Source: an uncultured Muribaculaceae bacterium
Lineage (GTDB): Bacteria; Bacteroidota; Bacteroidia; Bacteroidales; Muribaculaceae
Reading direction: 5' to 3'
DNA length: 12,540 nucleotides
Assembly: GCA_910584125.1 (NCBI GenBank)
Contig: CAJTXU010000049.1
Span: forward strand, 1-12,540
In this document: piece after piece, positions 1 to 8,029 of the stretch
How positions within the stretch are numbered: the stretch's first letter is position 1
Layout: each line of letters opens with the position of its first letter
Made by a program: the position numbers and the translations under genes
The notes under the pieces: model-generated
Database searches by the model: none
Seen by the model: only the letters and a program-made list of their open reading frames with translations
Told to the model about the DNA's origin: nothing

Positions 1-32
1 GATTAGGGGCGTCCGCGCGGACGCCCCTAATC
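1..32. terminator. Perfect palindrome, probable terminator or dispersed hairpin repeat
   Basis: Bases 1-16 are the exact reverse complement of bases 17-32, giving a 14-bp GC-rich stem with a GCGC loop at 15-18. It lies 29 bases beyond the stop of the leftward DUF4923 gene, where an intrinsic terminator is expected. The T-tract for leftward transcription would fall left of the window, so termination is inferred. On the plus strand the stem is followed by an AT-rich repeat and not a clean T run. A bidirectional terminator or a dispersed palindromic repeat are the alternatives. Confidence 0.6.
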
Positions 33-63
33 ATTCATCATTAATCATTTATCATTGAGTATT
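29..63. repeat. 7-bp tandem repeat (NATCATT x4 plus one degenerate copy)
   Basis: Four consecutive heptamers, AATCATT, CATCATT, AATCATT and TATCATT, run from 29 to 56. A degenerate GAGTATT (57-63) runs into the stop codon of the leftward gene, whose TAA is the complement of 62-64. On the transcribed strand the array is a row of AATGATN units between stop codon and hairpin. The first copy overlaps the arm of the palindrome. It is a short AT-rich slippage-prone array with no known role. Confidence 0.75.
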
Positions 64-877
64 ATCGTCCGAGGATGTCTCTCAGCAGGTCGAGGCCTGT
101 GGCGTTGGTCGTGGTGTCGTTACCGGTCTTCTTGTTGTCGCTCTTTGTGTTTCCGGTCTTCTTGTTGTTCCCGGTCTTGTTGCCGTTAGTGGAGCCGCCG
201 AAGATGTCGCCCAGACTGAAGCCGCCGCCGTTAGTGACGTTCTGGCCTCCGGTCGCGTTGAGATGGAATCCGATGCAGAGTCCGTCGTATGAGTCGAGAA
301 TCTGCGTGAGTGCCTGGACGGTCTTTATTCCGGTGAACTGAGCCACGGCCGAGAGAAGCTTCTTGAGTTTGGTGGCATCGAACATGACGTCCATCGATTG
401 CGAGGTCTTCTGCACGTAGGTGGTCACCGTGGCGAGTTTCATGCCTAAGGCCGTGAAGTTGAACTCGAAGACCCCCGGCTCGGCGCCGGCGGCCTGTGTG
501 ATGGTGCCGTTGAGCTTGATTATCTTGCAGACGAGCGTGAAGTTGCCCTGCGCGTCGATGGTCAGTTTGGCGTCCTTGAGCCCGTACTGGTCATAATAGG
601 GCTGGAGCTTCGACTCGATGGCGGCTGCCGCTGCCACTCCGCCCGCTTTCTTGAGAAATCCCTCGCCCTGGAAGCAAACCGCCGGTCCGGTCGAGGTCCA
701 TTCGCCCTGCATGTCGGCGATCGTTATGTCCGAACTCGAGAACACACCCTCGATCATGTTGCCGATTGTGTCGCCGAGTCCGCCTCCGAGCAGGTCGCCG
801 AGGCTCTGGGCTTTTGTCACATTTAGCCCAAAAATGGTCAAAATCACCGCAAAAGCGGCCATTCTTTTCTTTTTCAT
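62..877 (-). CDS. DUF4923 family secreted protein with low-complexity tail
   Basis: Predicted 271-residue secreted protein of unknown function. The start at 877 is preferred over an in-frame ATG at 913 because it gives a compact signal peptide (MKKKRMAAFAVIL...) ending VTKAQ, with a purine-rich GAAGAG just upstream. Residues about 45-205 follow the DUF4923 pattern known from Bacteroidales: a GEW block near the start of the domain, then KAGG with an Ala-rich stretch, a middle strand region, SMDVMFDATKLKKLL, and a final SYDGLCIGFHL block. Family members as I recall them are usually about 190-200 residues and end soon after the last block. This one adds about 55 residues rich in Gly, Asn, Lys and Thr with repeated NKKTGN units. 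The LGDLLGG-type motif after the signal peptide is echoed in the tail (SLGDIFGG, LDLLRDILG). It is transcribed divergently from the large operon. No Bacteroidetes-consensus promoter is obvious on its strand. Confidence 0.85.
   Translation of the reverse strand: MKKKRMAAFAVILTIFGLNVTKAQSLGDLLGGGLGDTIGNMIEGVFSSSDITIADMQGEWTSTGPAVCFQGEGFLKKAGGVAAAAAIESKLQPYYDQYGLKDAKLTIDAQGNFTLVCKIIKLNGTITQAAGAEPGVFEFNFTALGMKLATVTTYVQKTSQSMDVMFDATKLKKLLSAVAQFTGIKTVQALTQILDSYDGLCIGFHLNATGGQNVTNGGGFSLGDIFGGSTNGNKTGNNKKTGNTKSDNKKTGNDTTTNATGLDLLRDILGR
123..180. repeat. Direct repeats encoding the NKKTGN tail
   Basis: A 16-base word beginning CCGGTCTTCTTG occurs at 123-138 and again at 153-168 (30-base period). A truncated third copy (CCGGTCTTGT) follows at 171-180. 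On the coding strand these give the repeated NKKTGN/NKTGN units of the DUF4923 protein's tail. The near-identity at DNA level suggests recent duplication by slippage. Confidence 0.75.
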
Positions 878-927
878 CTCTTCAAATTGGTTAATTTGTC
901 GCAATTGTGACATATTTGATTGTTAAA

Positions 928-960
928 TTGCGGTAATTCAAGTTAATTTTCTTAACTTTG
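928..960 (+). promoter_or_regulatory. Bacteroidetes-type promoter of the lipoprotein operon
   Basis: TAACTTTG at 953-960 is an exact match to the Bacteroidetes -7 element TAnnTTTG. A TTG at 928-930 lies 22 bases upstream, close to the -33 element position. Transcription would start near 967, leaving about 100 bases of untranslated leader before the ATG at 1066. No Shine-Dalgarno sequence is seen in front of that ATG, which is common in this phylum. The same TAACTTTG word drives the rRNA operon at the other end of the window. Confidence 0.75.
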
Positions 961-1065
961 CATACCGATTGGGTCTAACGAGTCACTACAGATAGATAAC
1001 GATTTCTTTTTGCAGTTTAATCGGGGACAGAATTTTTTGAAACAATAATTTCAACATAACATCAA

Positions 1066-3651
1066 ATGAAGAACAACAGCAAGGGATTGCTTCTTGCGGC
1101 GGTCGCCGTTTCTTTCGGACTTGCGTCGTGCAGCGACGAGAGCCCGTGGCGCGGTTCGGACACCGAGGGAGGCATAAATCTCGAATTTTCTTCCGACGCG
1201 CGTGTGATGCGTCAGACGCGCGCCGATGACTCAGTCAGTCCGTTCGTTCCGGCGGCCGACCAGTTCTCGGTTTCTCTTACGAAATCCGACGGCACGTTCA
1301 CGAAGACATGGACCGGCGTCGAGTCGTTCAACCGTGAGTCGGCCTTTTCCATCGGCGACTACACAGTGGCCGCTTTCTATGGCGACGCCGAGAGCGAGGG
1401 TTTCGAATGTCCTTTCTATAAGGGCTCTGCCGATGTGCATGTGTCGCCGGGTGCGGTGACCGACGCCACGGTGGTGGCGACTCTGGCCAATTCGATGGTC
1501 TCGATCAGATACACCGACAAATTCAATGAGAATTTCTCCGATTATTCGTCGAGTGTCCAGACTGAGGGGCATGACTGGGTGGTGTTCGCAAAGAGCGAGA
1601 CGCGCCCGGCCTATATCGCTTCGTCGGATGTGAAGGTGAAGGTGCGCCTCACCAACGACGCCGGCAAGACCGTAGAGGTCGTCCCGGCGCAGTTCACAGC
1701 CCAGCCGCGTCATCATTATGTGGTGACACTCGACGTCGAGGAGACCGCCGGCGGCCTCGCGCTTGACGTTGTCTTCGACGACGACGTGGTGGCCGAGACC
1801 GTGGAGATATCGCTCACCGACGAGCTTTTCTCCGCGCCGGCTCCGACCGTCACCGCCAAGGGCTTCGACGCCCCGACACCTGTCGAGACGTTCGAGTTCG
1901 CCGAGCAGGCGGCCAAGCCCGAATTCCACTGCTTCGCGTTCGGCGGCCTACGTCAGGCCACGCTCAACGTGGTGTCGTCCAACGGCTATTCGCCCGCTTT
2001 CGGCCGTCGCGTCGAGCTCGTGGGTGCCGACGAGCTCACGCAGGCGCAGCTCGCCTCCGAGGGCGTGGACTGCGCCGGTTTCTTCCGCAACGTCGACAAG
2101 ATGGGCGTTGTGAATCTCAAGGGATTCATCGAGAGCCTTCCCGCCGGCACCTACGAGATCTCGCTTGAGATCGAAGACCAGGCGACGCGAGTGTCGGAGC
2201 CTGTCAAGATGGATGTTACCGTCAAGCCCGTCACGTTCTCGCTCGAGGCCCCGATTAAGGCCGAATTCCTCGGTTCGGAACTCACCGTCGATGTGCTTAC
2301 CAACTGCCCCGATATCCGCAACAAGGTGAGTTTCAAGGTGCCCGACGGCAACAACAGCATGGTGCCCGCCGAGATCAAGAGCGTCAGCCTGGTTGACGGC
2401 ACGCGCGCCGAGGGTTCGGTGCGTCTGCGCTATGTGCTCGCCATGTCGTCGCGCGCCCAGGCCCTCATCGACGTCGAGGGGCATTTGCGCGACCGTGTCG
2501 CCAATGTCCAGGTCTCGATGGCCGAGCCTGAATACACAATCACACCCGACGCGTACGCCCGCAAGGTCGTGCTCCGTATCAACGCCGCCGACGAGAAGAC
2601 GGCGAAGTTCCTGCGCGACAACCTCGTATATTATAACGGCGACACCCAGATTCCGTCATCCAACATCGCCCACGGAGCCGACGGCTTGATCACGATCTCC
2701 AGTCTCAACCCGTCGATTCAGTATCTGCAGATCAAGGCCAAGGTGGCGGCATTCGTGAAGGCTGTTCCCGAGTTCACCACCGAGGCTGAGGCTGACGTGC
2801 CCAACGGCACGTTCACAGCTTCGACGCAGACCATCGACATCAATCCGATCAACACCGGAGGTCAGTACACCGGAACACTATTTAGCAAACCGAAGTATCA
2901 GCTCATATCGTCGATATCACGATCCACGCCAGATGGCTGGGCAAATGTCAACGAGAACACATGTTATACGGGTTCATCAAATAAGAATACATGGTATCTC
3001 GTGCCTTCCACCTGGGAGGAGAACGGCCAGTCAGTCATCCTCTCGGTGGGTTATAGCCACAACGGCAAGGATGTGGAATTAACCAATCAGACCGCCGTTT
3101 ACTATTGCAAGAACGCTCCGGCAGACGCCGACCTTCAGAAAGCGGCCGGTGAGCTATTCCTCGGCTCTTATTCGTTCAATGGCACTGAGTCACGTGTTGA
3201 CGGCATCGACTGGGCTACGCGTCCGTCGTCGCTTAGCTTCGACTATTCTTACACATCATTCAATAATGAGCGCGGTGAGGCTTATGTCAAAGTGCTTGAT
3301 GCCTCCGGCAAGGTGATTGCTCAGCAGTCGCTTTCTCTTACGGCATCCTCGAACATGACCACCAGGACTGTCACCCTCGATGGCTATCCTTTCGGAGTTA
3401 AGGCTGCCAGGATAGAGATAGGTTTCCGTTCCACTGAATCAGGTGTCACTCCTTCGGTCTACATCCCCAAGGGAGAGGAATTGAAAGAGACCGCTGCCCA
3501 ATGGGATTTCGCTTTCCCTCAGAAACATCCCATCCCCGCCAACCAGTACAAGGCTGTGGCGACCGGCTCGAAACTCGTGATCGACAACGTTAAACTCGGT
3601 TATGTCGACAGCGCTAACACTCTCCCCACGGCGAGACCAAGAAAAAAATAA
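1066..3651 (+). CDS. DUF4493 surface lipoprotein with FN3-like and PCMD-like C-terminal modules
   Basis: An 861-residue predicted lipoprotein and first gene of the operon. The signal peptide ends in the lipobox LASC with lipidated Cys22, followed by SDES. The acidic run after the cysteine resembles the lipoprotein export signal that sends Bacteroidetes lipoproteins to the cell surface. Residues about 35-260 form a DUF4493 domain (IGDYTVAAFYGD block, then an LANSMVSIRY strand). Residues about 265-390 are an Ig-like domain shared with the next two lipoproteins, and another beta domain follows. Residues about 495-575 are FN3-like (SSLNPSIQYLQIKA). From about 579 (VPNGTF) to the end (LVIDNVKLGY) the chain resembles a divergent PCMD/jelly-roll module. 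Base composition becomes visibly more AT-rich from about 2870 onward. The next gene starts 12 bases after the stop. Biochemical role is unknown; surface glycan or ligand binding is inferred. Confidence 0.8.
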   Translation: MKNNSKGLLLAAVAVSFGLASCSDESPWRGSDTEGGINLEFSSDARVMRQTRADDSVSPFVPAADQFSVSLTKSDGTFTKTWTGVESFNRESAFSIGDYTVAAFYGDAESEGFECPFYKGSADVHVSPGAVTDATVVATLANSMVSIRYTDKFNENFSDYSSSVQTEGHDWVVFAKSETRPAYIASSDVKVKVRLTNDAGKTVEVVPAQFTAQPRHHYVVTLDVEETAGGLALDVVFDDDVVAETVEISLTDELFSAPAPTVTAKGFDAPTPVETFEFAEQAAKPEFHCFAFGGLRQATLNVVSSNGYSPAFGRRVELVGADELTQAQLASEGVDCAGFFRNVDKMGVVNLKGFIESLPAGTYEISLEIEDQATRVSEPVKMDVTVKPVTFSLEAPIKAEFLGSELTVDVLTNCPDIRNKVSFKVPDGNNSMVPAEIKSVSLVDGTRAEGSVRLRYVLAMSSRAQALIDVEGHLRDRVANVQVSMAEPEYTITPDAYARKVVLRINAADEKTAKFLRDNLVYYNGDTQIPSSNIAHGADGLITISSLNPSIQYLQIKAKVAAFVKAVPEFTTEAEADVPNGTFTASTQTIDINPINTGGQYTGTLFSKPKYQLISSISRSTPDGWANVNENTCYTGSSNKNTWYLVPSTWEENGQSVILSVGYSHNGKDVELTNQTAVYYCKNAPADADLQKAAGELFLGSYSFNGTESRVDGIDWATRPSSLSFDYSYTSFNNERGEAYVKVLDASGKVIAQQSLSLTASSNMTTRTVTLDGYPFGVKAARIEIGFRSTESGVTPSVYIPKGEELKETAAQWDFAFPQKHPIPANQYKAVATGSKLVIDNVKLGYVDSANTLPTARPRKK

Positions 3652-3663
3652 CCTTTCCCCTAA

Positions 3664-4968
3664 ATGAATAAGAATAAGTTTATGAAAACATCATATATCC
3701 TGCCTCTCCTCGCCGTGGCCGCCCTGGCCACGGGATGCTCGAAGGAGAACCCGTTCTCAGGCCCCGACGAGGGGGAGGGCACGTTCATGAAGTCTTCGCT
3801 TTCGATGGATATCGATGCCGACGGTCTCGTCAACACACGCTCCCTGACACGCGCGGGCGTCGATGCCGATGTCGACGATTTCACAGTGATCTTCAACCGC
3901 GAGGGCGAGGCCCAGCCCGTGGCCAAGTACCGTTACGGCGACATGCCCGAGGTGGTGGCGCTGCAGGCCGGCACTTACACCTGCACGGCGACCTACGGCG
4001 AGAACCGCCAGGCCGAGTGGGAGTCTCCCTATTTCCTCGGCGTCTCGGAGACATTCGAGGTGGTGGCCAACGAGATCGTCAGCTATCTCGACCCGATACA
4101 GTGCCGGCTCGAGAACATCAAGGTGACCGTCGATTTCGACCAGGCGCTGCGTTCGCGCATGTCGTCCGACTCGTATGCCGAGGTCAGGGTGGGCGCGAGC
4201 TCTGCCCTGCGTTTCGGTCTCGCGGAGGCTGACGCGCAGAAGGGCGGCTTCTTCATGCACCAGAATGAGATCACGCTTGTAGCCGTGTTCAACGGCACTG
4301 TCGACGGCCAGGAGATCGTCGAGACCAAGTCGCTGAAAAACATCGAGAAGGGCAACCATTACAAGATAATGTTCAAGCTTCATCCCGACGGCACTGGCGA
4401 CGGCACTGGCGATGTCAACGCCGACGTCACGGTCGATGCGTCTGTGATTGTGGAGGATGTGACGGGCAACGTCACTCTGGGCGAGGACGACCTCCTCGAC
4501 GACAGCGAGCGTCCCAACGAGGGCGGCGGCGAGACTCCTCCTCCGGCAGGCGACGCGCCTGTGGTTACGGCTCAGGCACCCGCCGATATCGACGCTGTCA
4601 ACGAGACTTCGCTCTTTGTCTCGGGCGGCAATCAGTGCATCATCAACGTCAAGAGCACAGCCGAGGGCGGCATCACAGTCTTTACGGTAGACATCGACTC
4701 CGAGACTCTGACCCCCGAAGCGCTTGAAGGAGTCGGCTTGCCCGCGCATCTCGACATTGCCAATACGCCTGCCGACCTTGCCGCCATCCTTGGCTCGGAG
4801 GAATTCGGATTCCCGGTCAATGTCAAGGGTCAGAGTGAGGTCGCGTTCAACCTGACTACGTTCATCCCGATGCTTGATGGTCTCGGCGCCGGCACGCATA
4901 AATTCCATTTCGAGGTTTCGGATGCCAACGGCACGACCAAGAAAACATTAACTCTTGTATCAAGATAA
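3664..4968 (+). CDS. DUF4493 lipoprotein, short two-domain form
   Basis: A 434-residue predicted lipoprotein. A second in-frame ATG at 3682 gives an equally good signal peptide, so the start is uncertain by six codons. The lipobox ends ATGC at Cys25, followed by SKENPF. Residues about 40-250 match the DUF4493 layout of its neighbours: a VNTRSLTRAG segment, an AGTYTCTATYGE block, then strands ending NHYKIMFKLHPDG. A Gly/Asp/Pro-rich linker follows (about 243-300, including PPPAG). The C-terminal Ig-like domain of about 130 residues is the counterpart of the second domain in the flanking DUF4493 proteins. Unlike them it stops there, with no FN3 or PCMD-like module, so it is the minimal member of the set. 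The gap to the next gene is 3 bases. Function is unknown; a structural or scaffold subunit of a surface complex is an inference. Confidence 0.8.
   Translation: MNKNKFMKTSYILPLLAVAALATGCSKENPFSGPDEGEGTFMKSSLSMDIDADGLVNTRSLTRAGVDADVDDFTVIFNREGEAQPVAKYRYGDMPEVVALQAGTYTCTATYGENRQAEWESPYFLGVSETFEVVANEIVSYLDPIQCRLENIKVTVDFDQALRSRMSSDSYAEVRVGASSALRFGLAEADAQKGGFFMHQNEITLVAVFNGTVDGQEIVETKSLKNIEKGNHYKIMFKLHPDGTGDGTGDVNADVTVDASVIVEDVTGNVTLGEDDLLDDSERPNEGGGETPPPAGDAPVVTAQAPADIDAVNETSLFVSGGNQCIINVKSTAEGGITVFTVDIDSETLTPEALEGVGLPAHLDIANTPADLAAILGSEEFGFPVNVKGQSEVAFNLTTFIPMLDGLGAGTHKFHFEVSDANGTTKKTLTLVSR
4390..4413 (+). repeat. 12-bp in-frame tandem duplication in a linker
   Basis: GGCACTGGCGAC at 4390-4401 is followed directly by GGCACTGGCGAT at 4402-4413, coding GTGDGTGD at the start of the interdomain linker of the short DUF4493 lipoprotein. 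It is an in-frame expansion in a region that tolerates length change. Confidence 0.8.
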
Positions 4969-4971
4969 TTA

Positions 4972-7227
4972 ATGACAACAGCAATGAAAAGGATAAATAA
5001 ATTTCTGACACGTTCGGCTGTTGCGTTTACTCTGGCAGCCATGCTCCCCTCGTGCGCCATGGATGATCCGTTCGGCGACGTCGGGGAGGGCGACCTCACC
5101 CTCACCACTGAAATCAACGGCGACGTCATAAAGACGCGCGCCCTCTCCGGCGAAGAGCTCGCCACCCTGCGCGAGAAGTGCATCGTATACATCGAGTCCT
5201 CGCGCGGCGTGGTCCGCAAGTACAAGGGCGTCGACAACATCCCCGAGCAGATACGCCTCAAGACCGGCTCTTACGTCTGCAACGCATGGAGCGGCGACTC
5301 GGTGTCTGCCTCGTTCTCGGCCAAATTCTACCGCGGCCAGCAGAAGTTCGAGATGGCCGAGGGCCAGAACTCTCTGACCGTGCGGTGCAACATCGCCAAC
5401 GTCATCGCGTCGGTCGATCCGGCCTCGCTCGACGTCAAGCTCTCCGACCTGCGTGTCACGTTCTCGCACTCGCGCGGTTCGCTCGATTTCGATGAGAACA
5501 ATATCCCGACCTCCAAGGGCTATTTCATGATGCCCAACGCCGACAAGGACCTCGCCTATAGGATTGAGGGAAAGAAGGCCGACGGCTCAGCCTTCGTCAA
5601 GGAGGGAAAGATAGAGAACGTGCAGCGCGCGCATGAATATTGCATGAAGCTCATGCTGGAGGATTCTCCTGTTACAGAGGGCGGCGCGCTGATTCGCATC
5701 GAGATTGCCGACATTCCTCTGATCGAGGAGACCGTCGAGATTTTCCCCGCACCCGCAGTGCGCGGTGTCGATTTCAATATCGGGGAGCAGGTAGTGTCGA
5801 CCGACCGCGACTTCACGGACACCCGTGTGTATGTTCGCGGTTACTTCGGTCTGAGCACGCTCACGATGAATGTCAGCGACAATTTCACCGGCCTTGCTTC
5901 GGGAGTCAATATCCTGGAGAGTTCGGTGATGACCGACCTCGAGTCGAAGGGTGTGCGCGTTGAGCGCCGCACGTCGACCGACGCCTCGGAGACAGCCGAA
6001 GGTGGTCAGGTGGAGGTCGATGAGGTATACGTCACGTTCTCAAAGGCTTTCCTTGACGGTCTCGCCCCGAGTGAGAATGAATATACGGTGACTTTCGAGG
6101 CCACCGACGGCCGTCACAAGACGGGCACCGGCTCGCTGCGCATAGCCAACGACCCGGCCGCCGTCGAGCATCTCGTGCCTGTTTCGCCCGGTGCGGATCC
6201 TTCTGAGGATCTGACATCCGTCAGGGCTTACAGCGCCGTGCTGACAGGTATTGTCAACAAGGAGGATGCTACCGGCTTCGGTATCAAGTATCGCAAGCAG
6301 GGCGCGTCTGAATGGACGGCTGCCTATCCTTCGTCGGCTTCCGCCGCGGCCGCCCGTCGTTCGGCGCGTTCGAATGCCGGAACCCGTGCCGCGGCAGTGC
6401 CTTACACTGTGACACTGACCGGTCTCGAGCCCTCCACAGCCTATGAATATATCGTATTCTGCGACGGCTATGACGGCGAGAATGTGATGACGTTCACCAC
6501 CGACGGGCTCTTCACACTTCCGAATGCTTCGTTCGAGGAGTGGGGCACTTATGGCAGCGGCATCATCATTCCGTCTCTCACCGGCGACAAGACCACGAGT
6601 TTCTGGGGAACAGGCAACGAGGGCGCCAAGGTCGGCAATGCACTTCTTACCGACAAGAGCACCGATATGGCGCATTTCGGAACGTATTCGGCGCGTCTCG
6701 AGACCAAGAAGGTGATGCTTGTTGTGATTGCCGCCGGCAACTTGTTTGTCGGAGAATACGCAAGGACTGACGGCACCAACGGCGTCCTCTCTTTGGGTCG
6801 CACGTTCAACGGTTCGCATCCCTCCAAGGTCTCGGTATGGGCCAATTACCGTCCCGGCACCGGCTGCACCGTCAAATCGGGCGTTCCAGAGGGCACCATC
6901 ACCGAGAACGGCAAGGACCACGGTCAGATCTACGTCGCGCTTACCGACGAGCCGGTGGAGATCCGCACCAATCCCAAGGACCGGAAGCTGTTCGATCCCA
7001 ATGACGTGCATGTGCTCGCTTATGGCGAAGTGACTTGGTCTGATGATTTCGGCCCCGACGGCGCTTTGCAGAAGATCGAGATTCCGTTCACCTATAACGA
7101 CAGGGCCAAGACCATCCGTCCGACCCATATCGTCATCGTGTCTACGGCATCCAAATATGGCGACTACTTCTCGGGAGCAAGTGGCAGTTTGATGTATCTC
7201 GATGATTTCGAGCTTGTTTATGAGTAA
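4972..7227 (+). CDS. DUF4493-FN3-PCMD lipoprotein
   Basis: A 751-residue predicted lipoprotein. The signal peptide ends LPSC with Cys28, then AMDDPF, again acidic after the lipidated cysteine. An alternative start is Met5 (4984). Residues about 40-260 are a DUF4493 domain (VIKTRAL segment, KTGSYVCNAWSGD block). Residues about 262-395 are an Ig-like domain shared with the two upstream paralogs. Residues about 413-512 form an FN3 domain (LTGLEPSTAYEYIVFCDG) interrupted by an Ala/Arg/Ser-rich loop. Residues about 516-751 are a PCMD module (PF13201, a putative carbohydrate-metabolism domain of beta-jelly-roll type): PNASFEEWG, SFWGTGNEG, AAGNLFVGEY, YVALTD, AYGE, SKYGDYFSG and a final YLDDFELVY. 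The last eight bases overlap the start of the next gene. It is probably surface-exposed. Carbohydrate binding is suggested by the domain name and fold only. Confidence 0.85.
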   Translation: MTTAMKRINKFLTRSAVAFTLAAMLPSCAMDDPFGDVGEGDLTLTTEINGDVIKTRALSGEELATLREKCIVYIESSRGVVRKYKGVDNIPEQIRLKTGSYVCNAWSGDSVSASFSAKFYRGQQKFEMAEGQNSLTVRCNIANVIASVDPASLDVKLSDLRVTFSHSRGSLDFDENNIPTSKGYFMMPNADKDLAYRIEGKKADGSAFVKEGKIENVQRAHEYCMKLMLEDSPVTEGGALIRIEIADIPLIEETVEIFPAPAVRGVDFNIGEQVVSTDRDFTDTRVYVRGYFGLSTLTMNVSDNFTGLASGVNILESSVMTDLESKGVRVERRTSTDASETAEGGQVEVDEVYVTFSKAFLDGLAPSENEYTVTFEATDGRHKTGTGSLRIANDPAAVEHLVPVSPGADPSEDLTSVRAYSAVLTGIVNKEDATGFGIKYRKQGASEWTAAYPSSASAAAARRSARSNAGTRAAAVPYTVTLTGLEPSTAYEYIVFCDGYDGENVMTFTTDGLFTLPNASFEEWGTYGSGIIIPSLTGDKTTSFWGTGNEGAKVGNALLTDKSTDMAHFGTYSARLETKKVMLVVIAAGNLFVGEYARTDGTNGVLSLGRTFNGSHPSKVSVWANYRPGTGCTVKSGVPEGTITENGKDHGQIYVALTDEPVEIRTNPKDRKLFDPNDVHVLAYGEVTWSDDFGPDGALQKIEIPFTYNDRAKTIRPTHIVIVSTASKYGDYFSGASGSLMYLDDFELVYE

Positions 7228-8029
7228 TTATCTTAGAATATTTTTGATAATGGCAGTCATGACTCTGGGCGTTTCTTACGCCCGGAGTCAGTCTGCTTTT
7301 CCAGATACGGTCCGCCTGACCCCAGCGATGGTCGATTCGATCAACGCCGCCAACAAGATTCGTCCTTTCGAGCGCGAGATGGAGTCTACGGTGTTTGTCC
7401 CCAAGGGGCAGTGGATCACCGGCCTCTCTTTCTCCTACCGACAGTCGAACGAGAACGCCTATACGTTCTTCGTGCTGCAGGACATCAACTCCGACACATA
7501 CTCGTTCAAGGTGACTCCTATGCTCGGCTACGCGTTCCGCGACGACATGGCCGCCGGCCTTAAGTTCTCGTATACGCGCACGCTCACCAAGCTTACGAAT
7601 CTCGACCTTGTGCTCGACTCGGAGAACTCGACCAACTTCGACCACGTCTATTCGCTGGGCCACAACTATTACGCCACGGCGTTCTTCCGCAACTATTTCT
7701 CGCTCGGAGCGTCACGGAGGTTTGGTTTCTTCAGCGAGATTCAGCTTGAGCTCGGCGGCGGACAGTCGAAACTCACCAAGGGAGTGGGAGAGGACCTCTC
7801 GGGTTCGTATGAGACCAATTTCTCGCTCAATGTCGGCATCGTGCCCGGCCTCATGGTGTTTCTCTCCAACTGGTCGGCCATGGAGGTCAACGTCGGCGTG
7901 CTCGGTTTCAGCTACCGCGACACGAAGACCGTCAACGACCGTATCTATCATTCGAGACGTCACTCGAAGTCGGCCAATTTCCGTATCAATCTGTTCAGTA
8001 TAACCTTCGGCACAACTTTCTACCTATGA
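7220..8029 (+). CDS. Outer-membrane beta-barrel protein (first of two paralogs)
   Basis: A 269-residue predicted outer-membrane barrel. The ATG at 7220 is chosen over one at 7202 because it forms an ATGAGTAA overlap with the preceding stop and directly begins the signal peptide (MSNYLRIFLIMAV... ending ARSQ). After a short periplasmic segment (about residues 25-55) the chain alternates amphipathic strands and turns: VPKGQWITGLSFSY, a FKVTPMLGYAFR strand pair, GLKFSYTR, and FFSEIQLELGGG. It ends FRINLFSITFGTTFYL, an aromatic-rich terminal strand of the kind expected for barrel insertion. It is clearly paralogous to the next gene (shared PKG-W, GLKF-Y and ANFRIN-F-I-FG blocks). No enzymatic motif is visible. 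Overlaps on both sides imply coupled translation and coordinated stoichiometry. A role as membrane anchor or export partner for the neighbouring lipoproteins is inferred. Confidence 0.75.
   Translation: MSNYLRIFLIMAVMTLGVSYARSQSAFPDTVRLTPAMVDSINAANKIRPFEREMESTVFVPKGQWITGLSFSYRQSNENAYTFFVLQDINSDTYSFKVTPMLGYAFRDDMAAGLKFSYTRTLTKLTNLDLVLDSENSTNFDHVYSLGHNYYATAFFRNYFSLGASRRFGFFSEIQLELGGGQSKLTKGVGEDLSGSYETNFSLNVGIVPGLMVFLSNWSAMEVNVGVLGFSYRDTKTVNDRIYHSRRHSKSANFRINLFSITFGTTFYL

Noticed and set aside
3642..3651. Seven-A run near the end of the first lipoprotein gene as a frameshift signal
   Set aside because: The run lies directly before the stop codon and slipping would add no recognisable domain; the next gene has its own start and signal peptide.
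3757..4908. 383-codon open frame on the minus strand
   Set aside because: Antisense shadow of the short DUF4493 lipoprotein gene; no signal peptide, domain or start context supports it.
6040..7128. 362-codon open frame on the minus strand
   Set aside because: Antisense to the FN3-PCMD part of the lipoprotein gene, with low-complexity Arg/Gly/His content and no family resemblance.
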